Source: Rheinheimera salexigens
Lineage (GTDB): Bacteria > Pseudomonadota > Gammaproteobacteria > Enterobacterales > Alteromonadaceae
NCBI RefSeq assembly: GCF_001752395.1
Contig: NZ_MKEK01000001.1
Coordinates: 433,466 to 497,465, forward strand
Length of the DNA: 64,000 bases
Direction: 5' to 3'
Shown here: piece after piece, positions 14,204-21,498 of the stretch
Numbering within the stretch: position 1 is the first letter of the stretch
How the letters are laid out: each line of letters starts with the position of its first letter
Notes under the pieces: model-generated
Databases searched by the model: none
The model's input: only the letters and a program-made list of their open reading frames with translations
Told to the model about the DNA's origin: nothing
Position numbers and translations under genes: made by a program

Positions 14204-15106
14204 ATGGTTAGCATTGAAAAGATGGCCTCTGTATTACGAGCATTACCTGACCCAGCATTCATATTGTCACGCAGCGGAAAATATGTAGCTGTTTTCGGTG
14301 GTAGCGATGCTCGCTACTATCACGATGGTAATGGTTTAGTAGGTTTGAATATTAACGATGTGGTTAACTCTGAGAAGGCCAACTGGTTTTTACAACAGAT
14401 CAAGCTGGCGCTGGCTTCAGGAACCTTGTTAATTCAAGAATATGAACTTAGCAACAAAGACGTAAAAGGTTTGCCAGAAGGTGGCCCAGAGCAGCCAATC
14501 TGGTTCGAAGGCCGTATTCAAGCTTTAGATTTTATGGTTGACCAAGAAGACGTGGTGCTGTGGGTTGCGAGTAATATTACCCAACGACATGAACAAGAAA
14601 TTAAACTGCGTGAACTAAGTGATACCGACCAGCTAACCAGGCTTTTTAATCGTAGAAAACTTGAAACTGATTTGACGCTTCATTATGAAACTTTTGAGCG
14701 ACACTCGGTACCGCTATCAATTTTAATATTAGATCTTGATAACCTTAAGCAGGTAAATGATACCTTGGGTCATCATGCGGGCGACAAGATGATTTTAGCC
14801 GTGGCAGACATTTGTCGAGAGCAGCTTAGAAAAACAGATATTGCTTGTCGTTTTGGTGGCGATGAGTTTGTTATTGTTTTGCCAAACACCAATTTGCAGC
14901 ATGCAGCGCAATTTGCTGATCGATTGCGCGAGTGCTTTAATTTGGCGCTGCAGCATTTTTCTTTTGATGGTGCTGAGGTGACAGTTAGTATAGGTGTATC
15001 GACCATGCTGCCAACTGATCGCTCGTATGAAGATACTCTAAAACGGGCGGATAATGTTTTGTATAAAGCAAAACGAAATGGCAAAAACCAAGTGGTTTCG
15101 GCTTAA
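14204..15106 (+). CDS. PAS-GGDEF diguanylate cyclase
   Basis: 300 residues from ATG 14204; a TTG directly before it and weak ribosome-site support make the start uncertain. The N-terminal PAS-like domain (about 5-125) has LRALPDPAFILSRSGKYVAVFGG and ends with the VLWVASNITQRHEQE linker helix. The GGDEF domain (about 140-300) has LTRLFNRRKLE, LDLDNLKQVNDTLGHHAGD and the intact active site GGDEF near 219. An RxxD (RKTD) lies five residues upstream of it, the usual inhibitory c-di-GMP site. It should make c-di-GMP with product inhibition, controlling motility or biofilm. There are no membrane segments, so it is cytoplasmic. Confidence 0.92.
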   Translation: MVSIEKMASVLRALPDPAFILSRSGKYVAVFGGSDARYYHDGNGLVGLNINDVVNSEKANWFLQQIKLALASGTLLIQEYELSNKDVKGLPEGGPEQPIWFEGRIQALDFMVDQEDVVLWVASNITQRHEQEIKLRELSDTDQLTRLFNRRKLETDLTLHYETFERHSVPLSILILDLDNLKQVNDTLGHHAGDKMILAVADICREQLRKTDIACRFGGDEFVIVLPNTNLQHAAQFADRLRECFNLALQHFSFDGAEVTVSIGVSTMLPTDRSYEDTLKRADNVLYKAKRNGKNQVVSA

Positions 15107-15226
15107 ATAACTCGTCAACGTGCATTTGTTATCTGTTATTAACTTGGGCGGATAAATCATAATGAGTTTTCGGCAATCTTTAAATCGTATTATCATTTGC
15201 ATGCCCTTCAAGTCGGACTTGCCGAC

Positions 15227-15664
15227 GTGAGATCAACTACCAATAAACGACCAATCTTATTATTCGACGGCGTCTGCAATTTATGCACCGGCTCGGTACG
15301 TTTTGTTATCCAGCGCGATCCTAAAAAGCAGTTTCTGTTTGCCTCGTTGCAGTCTACGGTTGCCAAAGAGTTGCTCGGCCTAAACACAGTTAAGCCCACC
15401 GACTACCTTGGATCTATAGTTCTTATTGACGACGATGGTATTTGGTTTAGGTCTAGCGCAGCACTTAGAGTTGCCGGCCGGTTAACGGCAGGCTGGCCGC
15501 TGCTGAGGCTATTGCTAATTTTACCTAGGCCGTTTCGTGATTGGGTTTACGACTTCGTTGGCGCACGACGCTATCGTTGGTTTGGTCGCACCGAAGCTTG
15601 TTGGATACCGGAGCAAGATGTTAGTGACCGCTTTTTAGACGCCAGTTCAAATACGCAAAGTTAG
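15227..15664 (+). CDS. DCC-family thiol-disulfide oxidoreductase-like protein (DUF393)
   Basis: About 145 residues. The start is uncertain: GTG 15227 is used here, and a TTG at 15197 would add ten residues. The signature PILLFDGVCNLCTGSVRFVIQRDP, with the DxxCxxC motif, identifies the DCC/DUF393 family. It is followed by FLFASLQS, the SIVLIDDDGIWFRSSAALRVAGRL segment and the basic C-terminus YDFVGARRYRWFGRTEACWIP. The family has a thioredoxin-like pattern, but its redox role is unproven. It is probably a single gene. Confidence 0.87.
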   Translation: MRSTTNKRPILLFDGVCNLCTGSVRFVIQRDPKKQFLFASLQSTVAKELLGLNTVKPTDYLGSIVLIDDDGIWFRSSAALRVAGRLTAGWPLLRLLLILPRPFRDWVYDFVGARRYRWFGRTEACWIPEQDVSDRFLDASSNTQS

Positions 15665-15872
15665 TGTTTTGTCATTTTCATTGCGGCGGATTGGCTTTGT
15701 AATCAACTAGAGGCCATGAGCTTGGAGGGATAAAAGGTAGGGTAATTAAATATTAAATGTTATTGATTTAATAAATAAAGCCTGTAACTTTAACAAAATG
15801 TAAATTTAAAACACTAAGAAACGGTCTGCGTGTTTAAGCGTGGTGTTAGCAGTAAAAAGGCTTGTTGTGTAT

Positions 15873-16271
15873 ATGGTTAAAGTTATGTATGACCATCGTA
15901 TTGGTGGTGGTGAAGAGTTAGTTGGACATGAGAAAGAGGTATCCACCCATCAAGATGTATGTCAGATAATTGATAATTATCCTTGGGCAGCAGAGTTGGC
16001 TTGGTTTAAGAAATTGGGTATTGGTGGTGGCTTTAACTTTTTGTTAGGCGATGAAAACAGCCAATATGCCCATTATCAATTTGTACCCATTGATGCAGAT
16101 GTCGGTTTTCTCACCTTGTCTGTGGTACTAAAACCGGGTGTATTTAAGCTGTTTGGCCGTAAATCGGTTAGTAAAGATTTTGATATGGTGTCTATTGCAG
16201 AGGCCAAGGTAAAGCTAAACGATCTTTTTACCAGTTCGATAGCAACATTGTATAACAGATACCAACGCTAG
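15873..16271 (+). CDS. Hypothetical protein
   Basis: 132 residues from ATG 15873; in-frame GTG 15840 and ATG 15885 are alternatives, and no start has a clear ribosome site. It is soluble, with a beta-rich middle (FNFLLGDENSQYAHYQFVPIDADVGFLTLSVVLKPG) and a C-terminal helix (AEAKVKLNDLFTSSIATLYNRYQ). The GIGGGFNF segment is glycine-rich. No signal peptide, membrane helix or family was recognised. It stands alone, with 200 bp of gene-free DNA ahead of it. Confidence 0.6.
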   Translation: MVKVMYDHRIGGGEELVGHEKEVSTHQDVCQIIDNYPWAAELAWFKKLGIGGGFNFLLGDENSQYAHYQFVPIDADVGFLTLSVVLKPGVFKLFGRKSVSKDFDMVSIAEAKVKLNDLFTSSIATLYNRYQR

Positions 16272-16329
16272 GTTTTAAAGTAGTACAGCGTAATAAAAGT
16301 AATAAAAACTAATAAAAAGGACAAAACAG

Positions 16330-16743
16330 ATGCAAAGGAATAAAAATATATTTATTGCTATAATTTTAGGCTTAGCTTTAGCGTGGGCCTCGGTGTTTAT
16401 CGCTGGAATTGGTGCTGCAGTATCAGTTCCTGCAGATTTATTATCACCCATTGCCCAAGTATCAAGCCTGCTAGCGTTTACCTTGGTGGATCTAATTACT
16501 ATCGCCATACCGCTTTCTGCCGCATTTCTGATTGTGGCCTTTATTGGTAAAACCTTACAAAAAAAGCCTAATTTACTGTTTTATGTGTTGCTGCTAGCAC
16601 CTTTAATTGCGCTGCAACTGTACTTATTGCTACAACCTCAGCAGCAACTGCTATTTACATTGGTAACCACCTTGCCGCGTTATATTCTTTTAGCGATATG
16701 TTTTTATTTCTTAGTTCGTAGTACTAAGTCAGCGCGTACTTAA
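16330..16743 (+). CDS. Hypothetical four-helix membrane protein
   Basis: 137 residues, almost entirely hydrophobic. Helices lie at about 7-30, 45-70, 82-100 and 108-128, with a basic N-terminus (MQRNKNIF) and a basic C-terminus (RSTKSART). The positive-inside rule puts both ends in the cytoplasm. It has Ala/Leu-rich helices, with Gln-rich LLLQPQQQLLF between helices 3 and 4. AAAAGGACAAAACAG supplies the ribosome site for ATG 16330. No family or function is recognisable. Confidence 0.65.
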   Translation: MQRNKNIFIAIILGLALAWASVFIAGIGAAVSVPADLLSPIAQVSSLLAFTLVDLITIAIPLSAAFLIVAFIGKTLQKKPNLLFYVLLLAPLIALQLYLLLQPQQQLLFTLVTTLPRYILLAICFYFLVRSTKSART

Positions 16744-16839
16744 CTGAAGGTTAGTAGCGGGTTAATGTCGAATTTCGTGACTTGGAAACATGCATGGGGT
16801 AAAAGCCACCGAAAATATCGATGGCTATCAAGAAATTAA

Positions 16840-16950
16840 TTATAAAGGATTGGATGAGGTTTTTTTATTTGCCTTTGCCGCTTTTTTCTCTTTTGCTGTT
16901 AAAAGTGGCTTCTTCTTGGTGGTTTTCTTACTGTCTTGGCCTTTACTCAT
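16840..16950 (-). CDS. Small Lys-rich protein
   Basis: 36 residues, MSKGQDSKKTTKKKPLLTAK followed by EKKAAKANKKTSSNPL, with the ribosome site GAGGAAATTATC before ATG 16950. Longer in-frame starts up to 17088 lack conservation-like character and a good site. Very short MSKGQDSKK-type proteins are a recurring gammaproteobacterial family of unknown function. The strong positive charge suggests nucleic-acid or ribosome association, which is inference only. It is flanked on both sides by + strand genes. Confidence 0.72.
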   Translation of the reverse strand: MSKGQDSKKTTKKKPLLTAKEKKAAKANKKTSSNPL

Positions 16951-17217
16951 GATAATTTCCTCTTGAAATAACCTAATAAACTTAAAATCAATTTGAGCTA
17001 ACTTACGAACAGCAGATACGCAATACTTGGCTAGTGAAACTATCAAGTTGTTACGTAACAATCTCAGTATGGACTTAAGATAGAGCAATAGATAGCGGTA
17101 GTCTAAAATTGCTTTTTACTCGGTATAGTCGAGCATTAAATGCCTAAAAATCGTATTTTTGCATTACCTAGAGTAAGCTTTATCAGTTGCTGCAGGCTAG
17201 TTTGAGGTGAAATTACA

Positions 17218-17688
17218 ATGGAACACACGCTACAACATCCTATAGGCCTAATGCATCTTGTCGTTGCGATGTTAGCTATCGTGATAGGTGCACTTGTGGT
17301 TTTAGCTAAAAAAGGGACTTCAAAACACAAATGGTTAGGCCGAGCTTATGTGGCCATGATGCTAGCAGTGAATGTCACCGCGTTTTTAATTTACGAATTG
17401 TTTGGCGGGTTTGGTTTGTTTCATTGGATGGCACTATTTAGCTTGTTGTCAGTTGTTATCGGCTATGTGCCTGCTAGATTACGTAAGCCTGGCTGGAAAG
17501 CCCAACATGCCTACTTTATGTGTGGCTCATACGTCGGTTTGCTAGCCGCCTTTGCTGCCGAAACGATGACTCGATATTTGTGGCTGCCTTTCTTTACTGC
17601 GGTAACTATTGTTTCGCTAACGGTAATTTTTATCGGCATTCTGCTTATGTTCCGTTTTATTCCCCGCATTCTTAACCAAATAAGCTAA
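17218..17688 (+). CDS. DUF2306-family membrane protein
   Basis: 156 residues with four membrane helices (about 8-30, 44-64, 70-90, 100-150 in two parts). The family pattern is visible: a first helix ending VVLAKKGTSKHKWLGRAYV (G..HK..G..Y), then PARLRKPGWKAQHAYFMCGSYVGLLAAFAAE. DUF2306 proteins are small inner-membrane proteins of unknown role, with conserved His residues suggesting possible heme or metal ligands. Start ATG 17218 has GAGGTGAAATTACA upstream. It is followed by a VOC gene after 34 bp. Confidence 0.82.
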   Translation: MEHTLQHPIGLMHLVVAMLAIVIGALVVLAKKGTSKHKWLGRAYVAMMLAVNVTAFLIYELFGGFGLFHWMALFSLLSVVIGYVPARLRKPGWKAQHAYFMCGSYVGLLAAFAAETMTRYLWLPFFTAVTIVSLTVIFIGILLMFRFIPRILNQIS

Positions 17689-17722
17689 AATTCGGTTTTT
17701 TTCTAATTCACGTGAGTCTGTA

Positions 17723-18130
17723 ATGAACAAACCTATTCAACAAAGCATTGCTAATATCGCCTTAGTTATTGCAGATTATGATGACGCTATAGCGTTTTAT
17801 ACCCAGAAATTACAATTTAAACTTGTAGAAGATACCGATTTAGGAGCAGGTAAACGCTGGGTTCAGTTGTCTCCGCCAAACTCTACTGGCGCTAATTTAT
17901 TATTAGCTAAAGCCAGCAATGAGCAACAATTGCAATCGGTCGGTAATCAGGCCGGCGGTCGGGTATTTTTATTTTTGCACACTAACGACTTTTGGCGTGA
18001 CTACGAGTTTATGCAACAGCAAGGTGTTGAGTTTACTGAGCAACCTCGTACGGAACAGTATGGCACTGTTGCGGTATTTAAAGACTTATACGGTACTAAA
18101 TGGGATTTGCTACAACCCGCTGCCAACTAA
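17723..18130 (+). CDS. VOC-family (glyoxalase/bleomycin resistance-like) protein
   Basis: 135 residues: two beta-alpha-beta-beta-beta modules of the vicinal oxygen chelate fold. It reads IANIALVIADYDDAIAFYTQKLQFKLVEDTDLGAGKRWVQLSPP, then GRVFLFLHTNDFWRDYEFMQQQGVEFTEQPRTEQYGTVAVFKDLYGTKWDLLQP. The last motif carries the usual D.(F/Y)G..WDL end. The metal and substrate are not determinable; glyoxalase-like enzymes and resistance proteins share this fold. It is followed closely by a 62-residue ORF that may be cotranscribed. Confidence 0.9.
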   Translation: MNKPIQQSIANIALVIADYDDAIAFYTQKLQFKLVEDTDLGAGKRWVQLSPPNSTGANLLLAKASNEQQLQSVGNQAGGRVFLFLHTNDFWRDYEFMQQQGVEFTEQPRTEQYGTVAVFKDLYGTKWDLLQPAAN

Positions 18131-18144
18131 GATAAGGTTTTGCT

Positions 18145-18333
18145 ATGACAGATAACACAGACGACTTAATAACTATAGATAATCAGGCAGATGATCCTTT
18201 AGCCGCTATTAAAGCCATGCGCTTAGCCCAGTTAGCTGTGTGTCGCTTAAAAACAGCAGAGGAAATGCAGGCCATGGCCGAACAATCAACTATGGATGAA
18301 GATGATATTAATACAGACGAGAATAAGAGTTAG
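18145..18333 (+). CDS. Small acidic hypothetical protein
   Basis: 62 residues, strongly acidic at both ends (MTDNTDDLITIDNQADD and MDEDDINTDENKS). The central helix (AAIKAMRLAQLAVCRLKTAEEMQAMAEQ) has one cysteine. The ribosome site AAGG (about 18132) precedes ATG 18145. It starts 14 bp after the VOC gene, so it is likely in the same transcript. No family was recognised. Confidence 0.6.
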   Translation: MTDNTDDLITIDNQADDPLAAIKAMRLAQLAVCRLKTAEEMQAMAEQSTMDEDDINTDENKS

Positions 18334-18413
18334 TTTGCATTATTAACTGTATTTGAAACTGATACTTAAGCTGTAAGGTTAAATAATTATTATATGGAGA
18401 CTAAATTAGCCAA

Positions 18414-18989
18414 ATGGAACAATTCAACCAATCCGCTTTTTTATTGATTAATCAATATGCGGGTAAAAATAGCGTGTTAGATTATATTTTAATTAGTATT
18501 GCAGAAGTGACACCGTATATTTTTATTTTGGTACTGGCTTTATTATGGTTTAGCGGCAACTTAGAAAAGATGAAGACGAGCTTTAATGCCGGCTTAGCGG
18601 TATTGTTAGGCATGCTGACCAGCTATAGTATTGGATTTCTTTATTACCATTCGCGGCCATTTGTTCAAGGTTTAGGCAGACAATTAGTTGAGCATGCGCC
18701 AGATTCTTCCTTCCCTTCTGATCACACCACCTTTATTTTTTGTATAGCCATAATGTTACTGTTTAATCGCAGCACTCGAGTATTGGCTAGCGTTTTATGT
18801 GGCTTTAGCTTAATTAGCGGCTTATCCAGAGTGTATGTTGGGGTGCATTTCCCGCTAGATATAGTAGGCGCTATTTTAGTGGCACTATTTTCGTCAATAG
18901 TTGTGTTTACATTACGAGATAAAAGCCAATGGCTATTAAAATTTTTTATAAAAACCATACCTTTTAGTGGGCTAAAGGCACGAGATTAA
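18414..18989 (+). CDS. PAP2 phosphatase, undecaprenyl-diphosphatase (BcrC/YbjG) type
   Basis: 191 residues with about six membrane helices. The three phosphatase motifs are present in order: HSRP (YYHSRPFVQGLG, about 82-93), PSDHTTF (about 102-108; His acid/base, Asp in place of the commoner Gly) and SRVYVGVHFPLDIVGA (about 140-155; catalytic His and Asp). The short N-terminus MEQFNQSAFLLINQYAGKN is typical of the BcrC/YbjG group, which recycles undecaprenyl pyrophosphate at the periplasmic face for cell-wall synthesis. Start ATG 18414 has only a weak TGGAGAC upstream. A second PAP2 protein of a different type is at 57.9 kb. Confidence 0.88.
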   Translation: MEQFNQSAFLLINQYAGKNSVLDYILISIAEVTPYIFILVLALLWFSGNLEKMKTSFNAGLAVLLGMLTSYSIGFLYYHSRPFVQGLGRQLVEHAPDSSFPSDHTTFIFCIAIMLLFNRSTRVLASVLCGFSLISGLSRVYVGVHFPLDIVGAILVALFSSIVVFTLRDKSQWLLKFFIKTIPFSGLKARD

Positions 18990-19038
18990 AAGTTAAGAGA
19001 TAAGCTTAAAAAAAGTTTATCAATTCAAGGATGAAAAA

Positions 19039-19485
19039 ATGCCAACAGATAAAAATAAGTATTTAATGGCGGCGGCGATAAGCACCACTATTGCGGCGCT
19101 TGCCCACTTAGGCTGTATTATTTTCGGTGCTGATTGGTATCGATTTCTGGGAGCAGGTGAACAGATGGCACAACTGGCCGAAAATGGCTACTGGTATCCA
19201 ACTGTTGTCACGTCAGTGCTAGTGGCAGTATTACTGCTCTGGTCACTGTATGCGTTATCGGGCGCTGGGTTAATCAAGCGATTACCCTTGTTGCGCTTGG
19301 TGCTATGCGCTATCGCGAGTATATTGTTAATTCGCGCTGTCGGTTTCGTATATTTAATACCGTTCTTTCCAGGCAACAGTTTAACCTTTTGGTTGGTTAG
19401 TTCCGGTATTTGTTTGGTTATGGGAGCTTTTTATGCAGTAGGTACATACAAGGCATGGCCTGTACTGAAAATTAACCGTTATTAA
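19039..19485 (+). CDS. Hypothetical four-helix membrane protein
   Basis: 148 residues, four predicted helices at about 10-28, 50-72, 80-105 and 115-138. It contains AAISTTIAALAHLGCIIFGADWYRFLGAGEQMAQLAENGYWYPTVVTSV, a pattern seen in small uncharacterised membrane proteins of gammaproteobacteria. The loop after helix 1 carries the GADWYRFLGAGE stretch. AAGGATGAAAAA precedes ATG 19039. Function unknown, and no operon partner is clear. Confidence 0.68.
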   Translation: MPTDKNKYLMAAAISTTIAALAHLGCIIFGADWYRFLGAGEQMAQLAENGYWYPTVVTSVLVAVLLLWSLYALSGAGLIKRLPLLRLVLCAIASILLIRAVGFVYLIPFFPGNSLTFWLVSSGICLVMGAFYAVGTYKAWPVLKINRY

Positions 19486-19705
19486 GCGACGCGAAACTAA
19501 GACAATTAATGCAGTAAAGGTAAGGTATTGCAAACCGATATACTGTTATTTAGTTCTGGGCATTTTTTGATAGCACAGAATTGGCTTGATATTGCTCGAT
19601 AAATTTTAATAACGTAGGTATCCCTGACTGTCCTGTTTTTTATTACGCATCTGTAATGGGAGTCTTAAGCGGCATTAAGTGCAACTTTATATTAAACGAG
19701 TAGCT

Positions 19706-19921
19706 ATGAATAAAATTAACCCTAAAAAACTATTAAGCAGTAAATGGACTGCGGTTAATCCGGTTAACAAAGAGAAGCACTTTTTGATAACTGAGCTAGA
19801 GTTTGATCAAGAAGATAATGTTATTTATTGCTTAATTGAAGCTGTTTACTCTAAGCGCGTCGCGATGATTGAATGGCAAGCGCTTAAGGATAATAAAAAC
19901 TGGCTGCAAGGTTGGCTGTAA
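19706..19921 (+). CDS. TIGR02450-type Trp-rich protein
   Basis: 71 residues from ATG 19706; an upstream GTG at 19679 would add nine residues outside the family. The sequence fits TIGR02450: NPKKLLSSKWTAVNPVNKEKHFLITE ... EAVYSKRVAMIEWQALKDNKNWLQGWL, with the conserved KWT, EKHF and final W..GW tryptophans. Members are small soluble proteins of unknown function, common in aquatic gammaproteobacteria and cyanobacteria. It sits 33 bp before the DUF2007 gene and may be cotranscribed. Confidence 0.88.
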   Translation: MNKINPKKLLSSKWTAVNPVNKEKHFLITELEFDQEDNVIYCLIEAVYSKRVAMIEWQALKDNKNWLQGWL

Positions 19922-19954
19922 ATTTCTTAACAGTTTAATTCTCTGGAGGATGTT

Positions 19955-20356
19955 ATGACTAAAGCTGTGGTAGTGGCTAAATTTTCATTTCCTCTTGATG
20001 CCCAAATTGCCAAATCAAACTTAGAAAGTGTGGGTATTCCAGCATTCGTAGCCGATGAGCACACCATAAATATGCAGTGGTTATATTCAAACGCCATGGG
20101 CGGCGTAAGGTTATTTGTGGCAGAAGAAGATGTAGAGCAGGCAAAAAACATTCTGCAAGCCGATTTTTCTGATTCAGTTGATACAACGTGTGCGTCTAAT
20201 CCAGAGCATTGTCCAAAATGTGGTTCAGATGATATTGCCGCTTATACTCAAGGCAAAAAATCGGCATTTTTAGTATTTATACTGGCTGGGTTTCCGTTGT
20301 TTTTTTATCAGCATGGTCTTAAATGCAATCAATGTGCACACTTTTGGCAAACCTAA
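19955..20356 (+). CDS. DUF2007 protein with zinc ribbon and membrane helix
   Basis: 133 residues. The N-terminal DUF2007 domain (about 1-72) reads VVVAKFSFPLDAQIAKSNLESVGIPAFVADEHTINMQWLYSNAMGGVRLFVAEEDVEQAKNIL, the PII-like putative signal-transducing fold. A zinc ribbon follows, CPKCGSDD (about 88-95) and CNQCAHFW (about 124-131), interrupted by one hydrophobic helix (about 105-121). The ribosome site CTGGAGG before ATG 19955 is strong. Function unknown; the arrangement suggests a membrane-anchored sensor or binding protein. Confidence 0.85.
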   Translation: MTKAVVVAKFSFPLDAQIAKSNLESVGIPAFVADEHTINMQWLYSNAMGGVRLFVAEEDVEQAKNILQADFSDSVDTTCASNPEHCPKCGSDDIAAYTQGKKSAFLVFILAGFPLFFYQHGLKCNQCAHFWQT

Positions 20357-20489
20357 CTGCTGGTATTAGTCGACAAGTATAAACTGCCTCAATCACCCAG
20401 CTGTATACGATTTCCTATAATGAAATCTCCATGGCAGAAATTGAATATAACTTAAATTGCATAAATTTAACTAAATAAGGAACTCGAAA

Positions 20490-21176
20490 ATGAAAGCACT
20501 AAAAGTACTGATTATTTTAACCTCACACGACAAATTAGGCGATACAGGCAAAAAAACCGGCTTTTGGTTGGAGGAATTTGCTAGCCCTTATTATCAGTTT
20601 AAAGATGCTGGGGTTAATATGACGTTGGCTTCACCCAAAGGAGGCCAACCACCGCTAGATCCGGTAAGCGATAATCCAGATGCGCAAACAGAAGATACCC
20701 AACGTTTTAAAGCTGATGCAACAGCGCAGCGCGAACTGGCCAATACCGTTAAATTAGCCACGCTACAGGCAAAAGATTTTGATGCCGTGTTCTATCCAGG
20801 TGGCCATGGCCCGTTATGGGATTTACATCATGATGCTGACTCTATTGCTTTAATTGAGGCGTTTATTGGCGCAGGCAAGCCGGTTGCAACGGTGTGTCAT
20901 GCCCCAGCCGTGTTATTAAAAGCCAAAAATAACCAAGGTGAGCCTTTAGTCAAAGGTAAAAAAGTCACCGGTTTTAGTAACTCAGAAGAAGCCGCCGTGG
21001 AATTAACTGACGTGGTACCTTACTTGCTGGAAGATCAGCTAGTGGCGTTGGGTGGGCTGTATCAAAAAGCAGATGATTGGAATACGTTAGTGGTAACAGA
21101 TGGCTTGCTTATCACAGGGCAAAACCCAGGCTCGTCTGCAGCAGTAGCAAAAGCGTTAATAAAAGCCCTTAACTAA
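20490..21176 (+). CDS. DJ-1/PfpI-family (Hsp31-like) glutamine amidotransferase-fold protein
   Basis: 228 residues. The nucleophile elbow VCHAPAVLL (Cys about residue 137) is preceded by DAVFYPGGHGPLWDL. The N-terminal glutamate-bearing segment TGFWLEEFASPYYQFKDAGVNMTLASPKGG completes the Cys/Glu-based site of the DJ-1 superfamily. The length and the LVKGKKVTGFSNSEEAAVELTDVVPYLLED segment match the Hsp31/glyoxalase III-like subgroup, which detoxifies methylglyoxal or acts as a holding chaperone. The ribosome site TAAGGAAC precedes ATG 20490. It is likely monocistronic. Confidence 0.9.
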   Translation: MKALKVLIILTSHDKLGDTGKKTGFWLEEFASPYYQFKDAGVNMTLASPKGGQPPLDPVSDNPDAQTEDTQRFKADATAQRELANTVKLATLQAKDFDAVFYPGGHGPLWDLHHDADSIALIEAFIGAGKPVATVCHAPAVLLKAKNNQGEPLVKGKKVTGFSNSEEAAVELTDVVPYLLEDQLVALGGLYQKADDWNTLVVTDGLLITGQNPGSSAAVAKALIKALN

Positions 21177-21178
21177 AA

Positions 21179-21197
21179 TGGGGTCGGAGTTAATTAA
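21179..21197 (+). repeat. GGGGTC-GAG-type short motif, copy A
   Basis: TGGGGTCGGAGTTAATTAA lies two bases after a stop codon. It resembles the conserved edge (GGGGTCAGAG..AATTAA) known beside REP-associated tyrosine transposase elements in gammaproteobacteria. A related inverted copy is at 33611-33628. Confidence 0.35.
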
Positions 21198-21280
21198 TAA
21201 AATGTTAATTAAAACCGAAAGCCAGATTGCCAGTTTAAAATTAAAATAGCAGCCAAATCTGGCTGCACCTTATCTAGCCC

Positions 21281-21481
21281 AATCCCGCTTGCGACGCTAA
21301 ATTTTATCAAGACATTTTTGGTTTAGCGTTGCAGATAAACTTCAGTTTAATTCGTACTTATGGCCCAGAAGACAAGACACCAACTTGGCCAAAAAATAAG
21401 ACTTATGTTTTACTGGGGCAATACCTAACAAGTTGGACGATACTATACTTTTCTGTTCGATATTTATTCAACCATAAATAA
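21281..21481 (+). pseudogene. Remnant of a VOC-family gene
   Basis: A 322-bp region between genes (21177-21498) contains this open but start-less frame. It reads NPACDAKFYQDIFGLALQIN, then FSLIRTYGPEDKTPTWPKNK and a short tail to TAA at 21479. AKFYQDIFGLAL is the characteristic first helix of VOC proteins, but an internal deletion and the missing second module leave a fragment. An A/T-rich hairpin-forming stretch (AGCCAAATCTGGCT, about 21251) lies just upstream. The rest of the gap shows nothing else. Confidence 0.5.
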
Positions 21482-21498
21482 TTGACTGAGGTGTAGAG

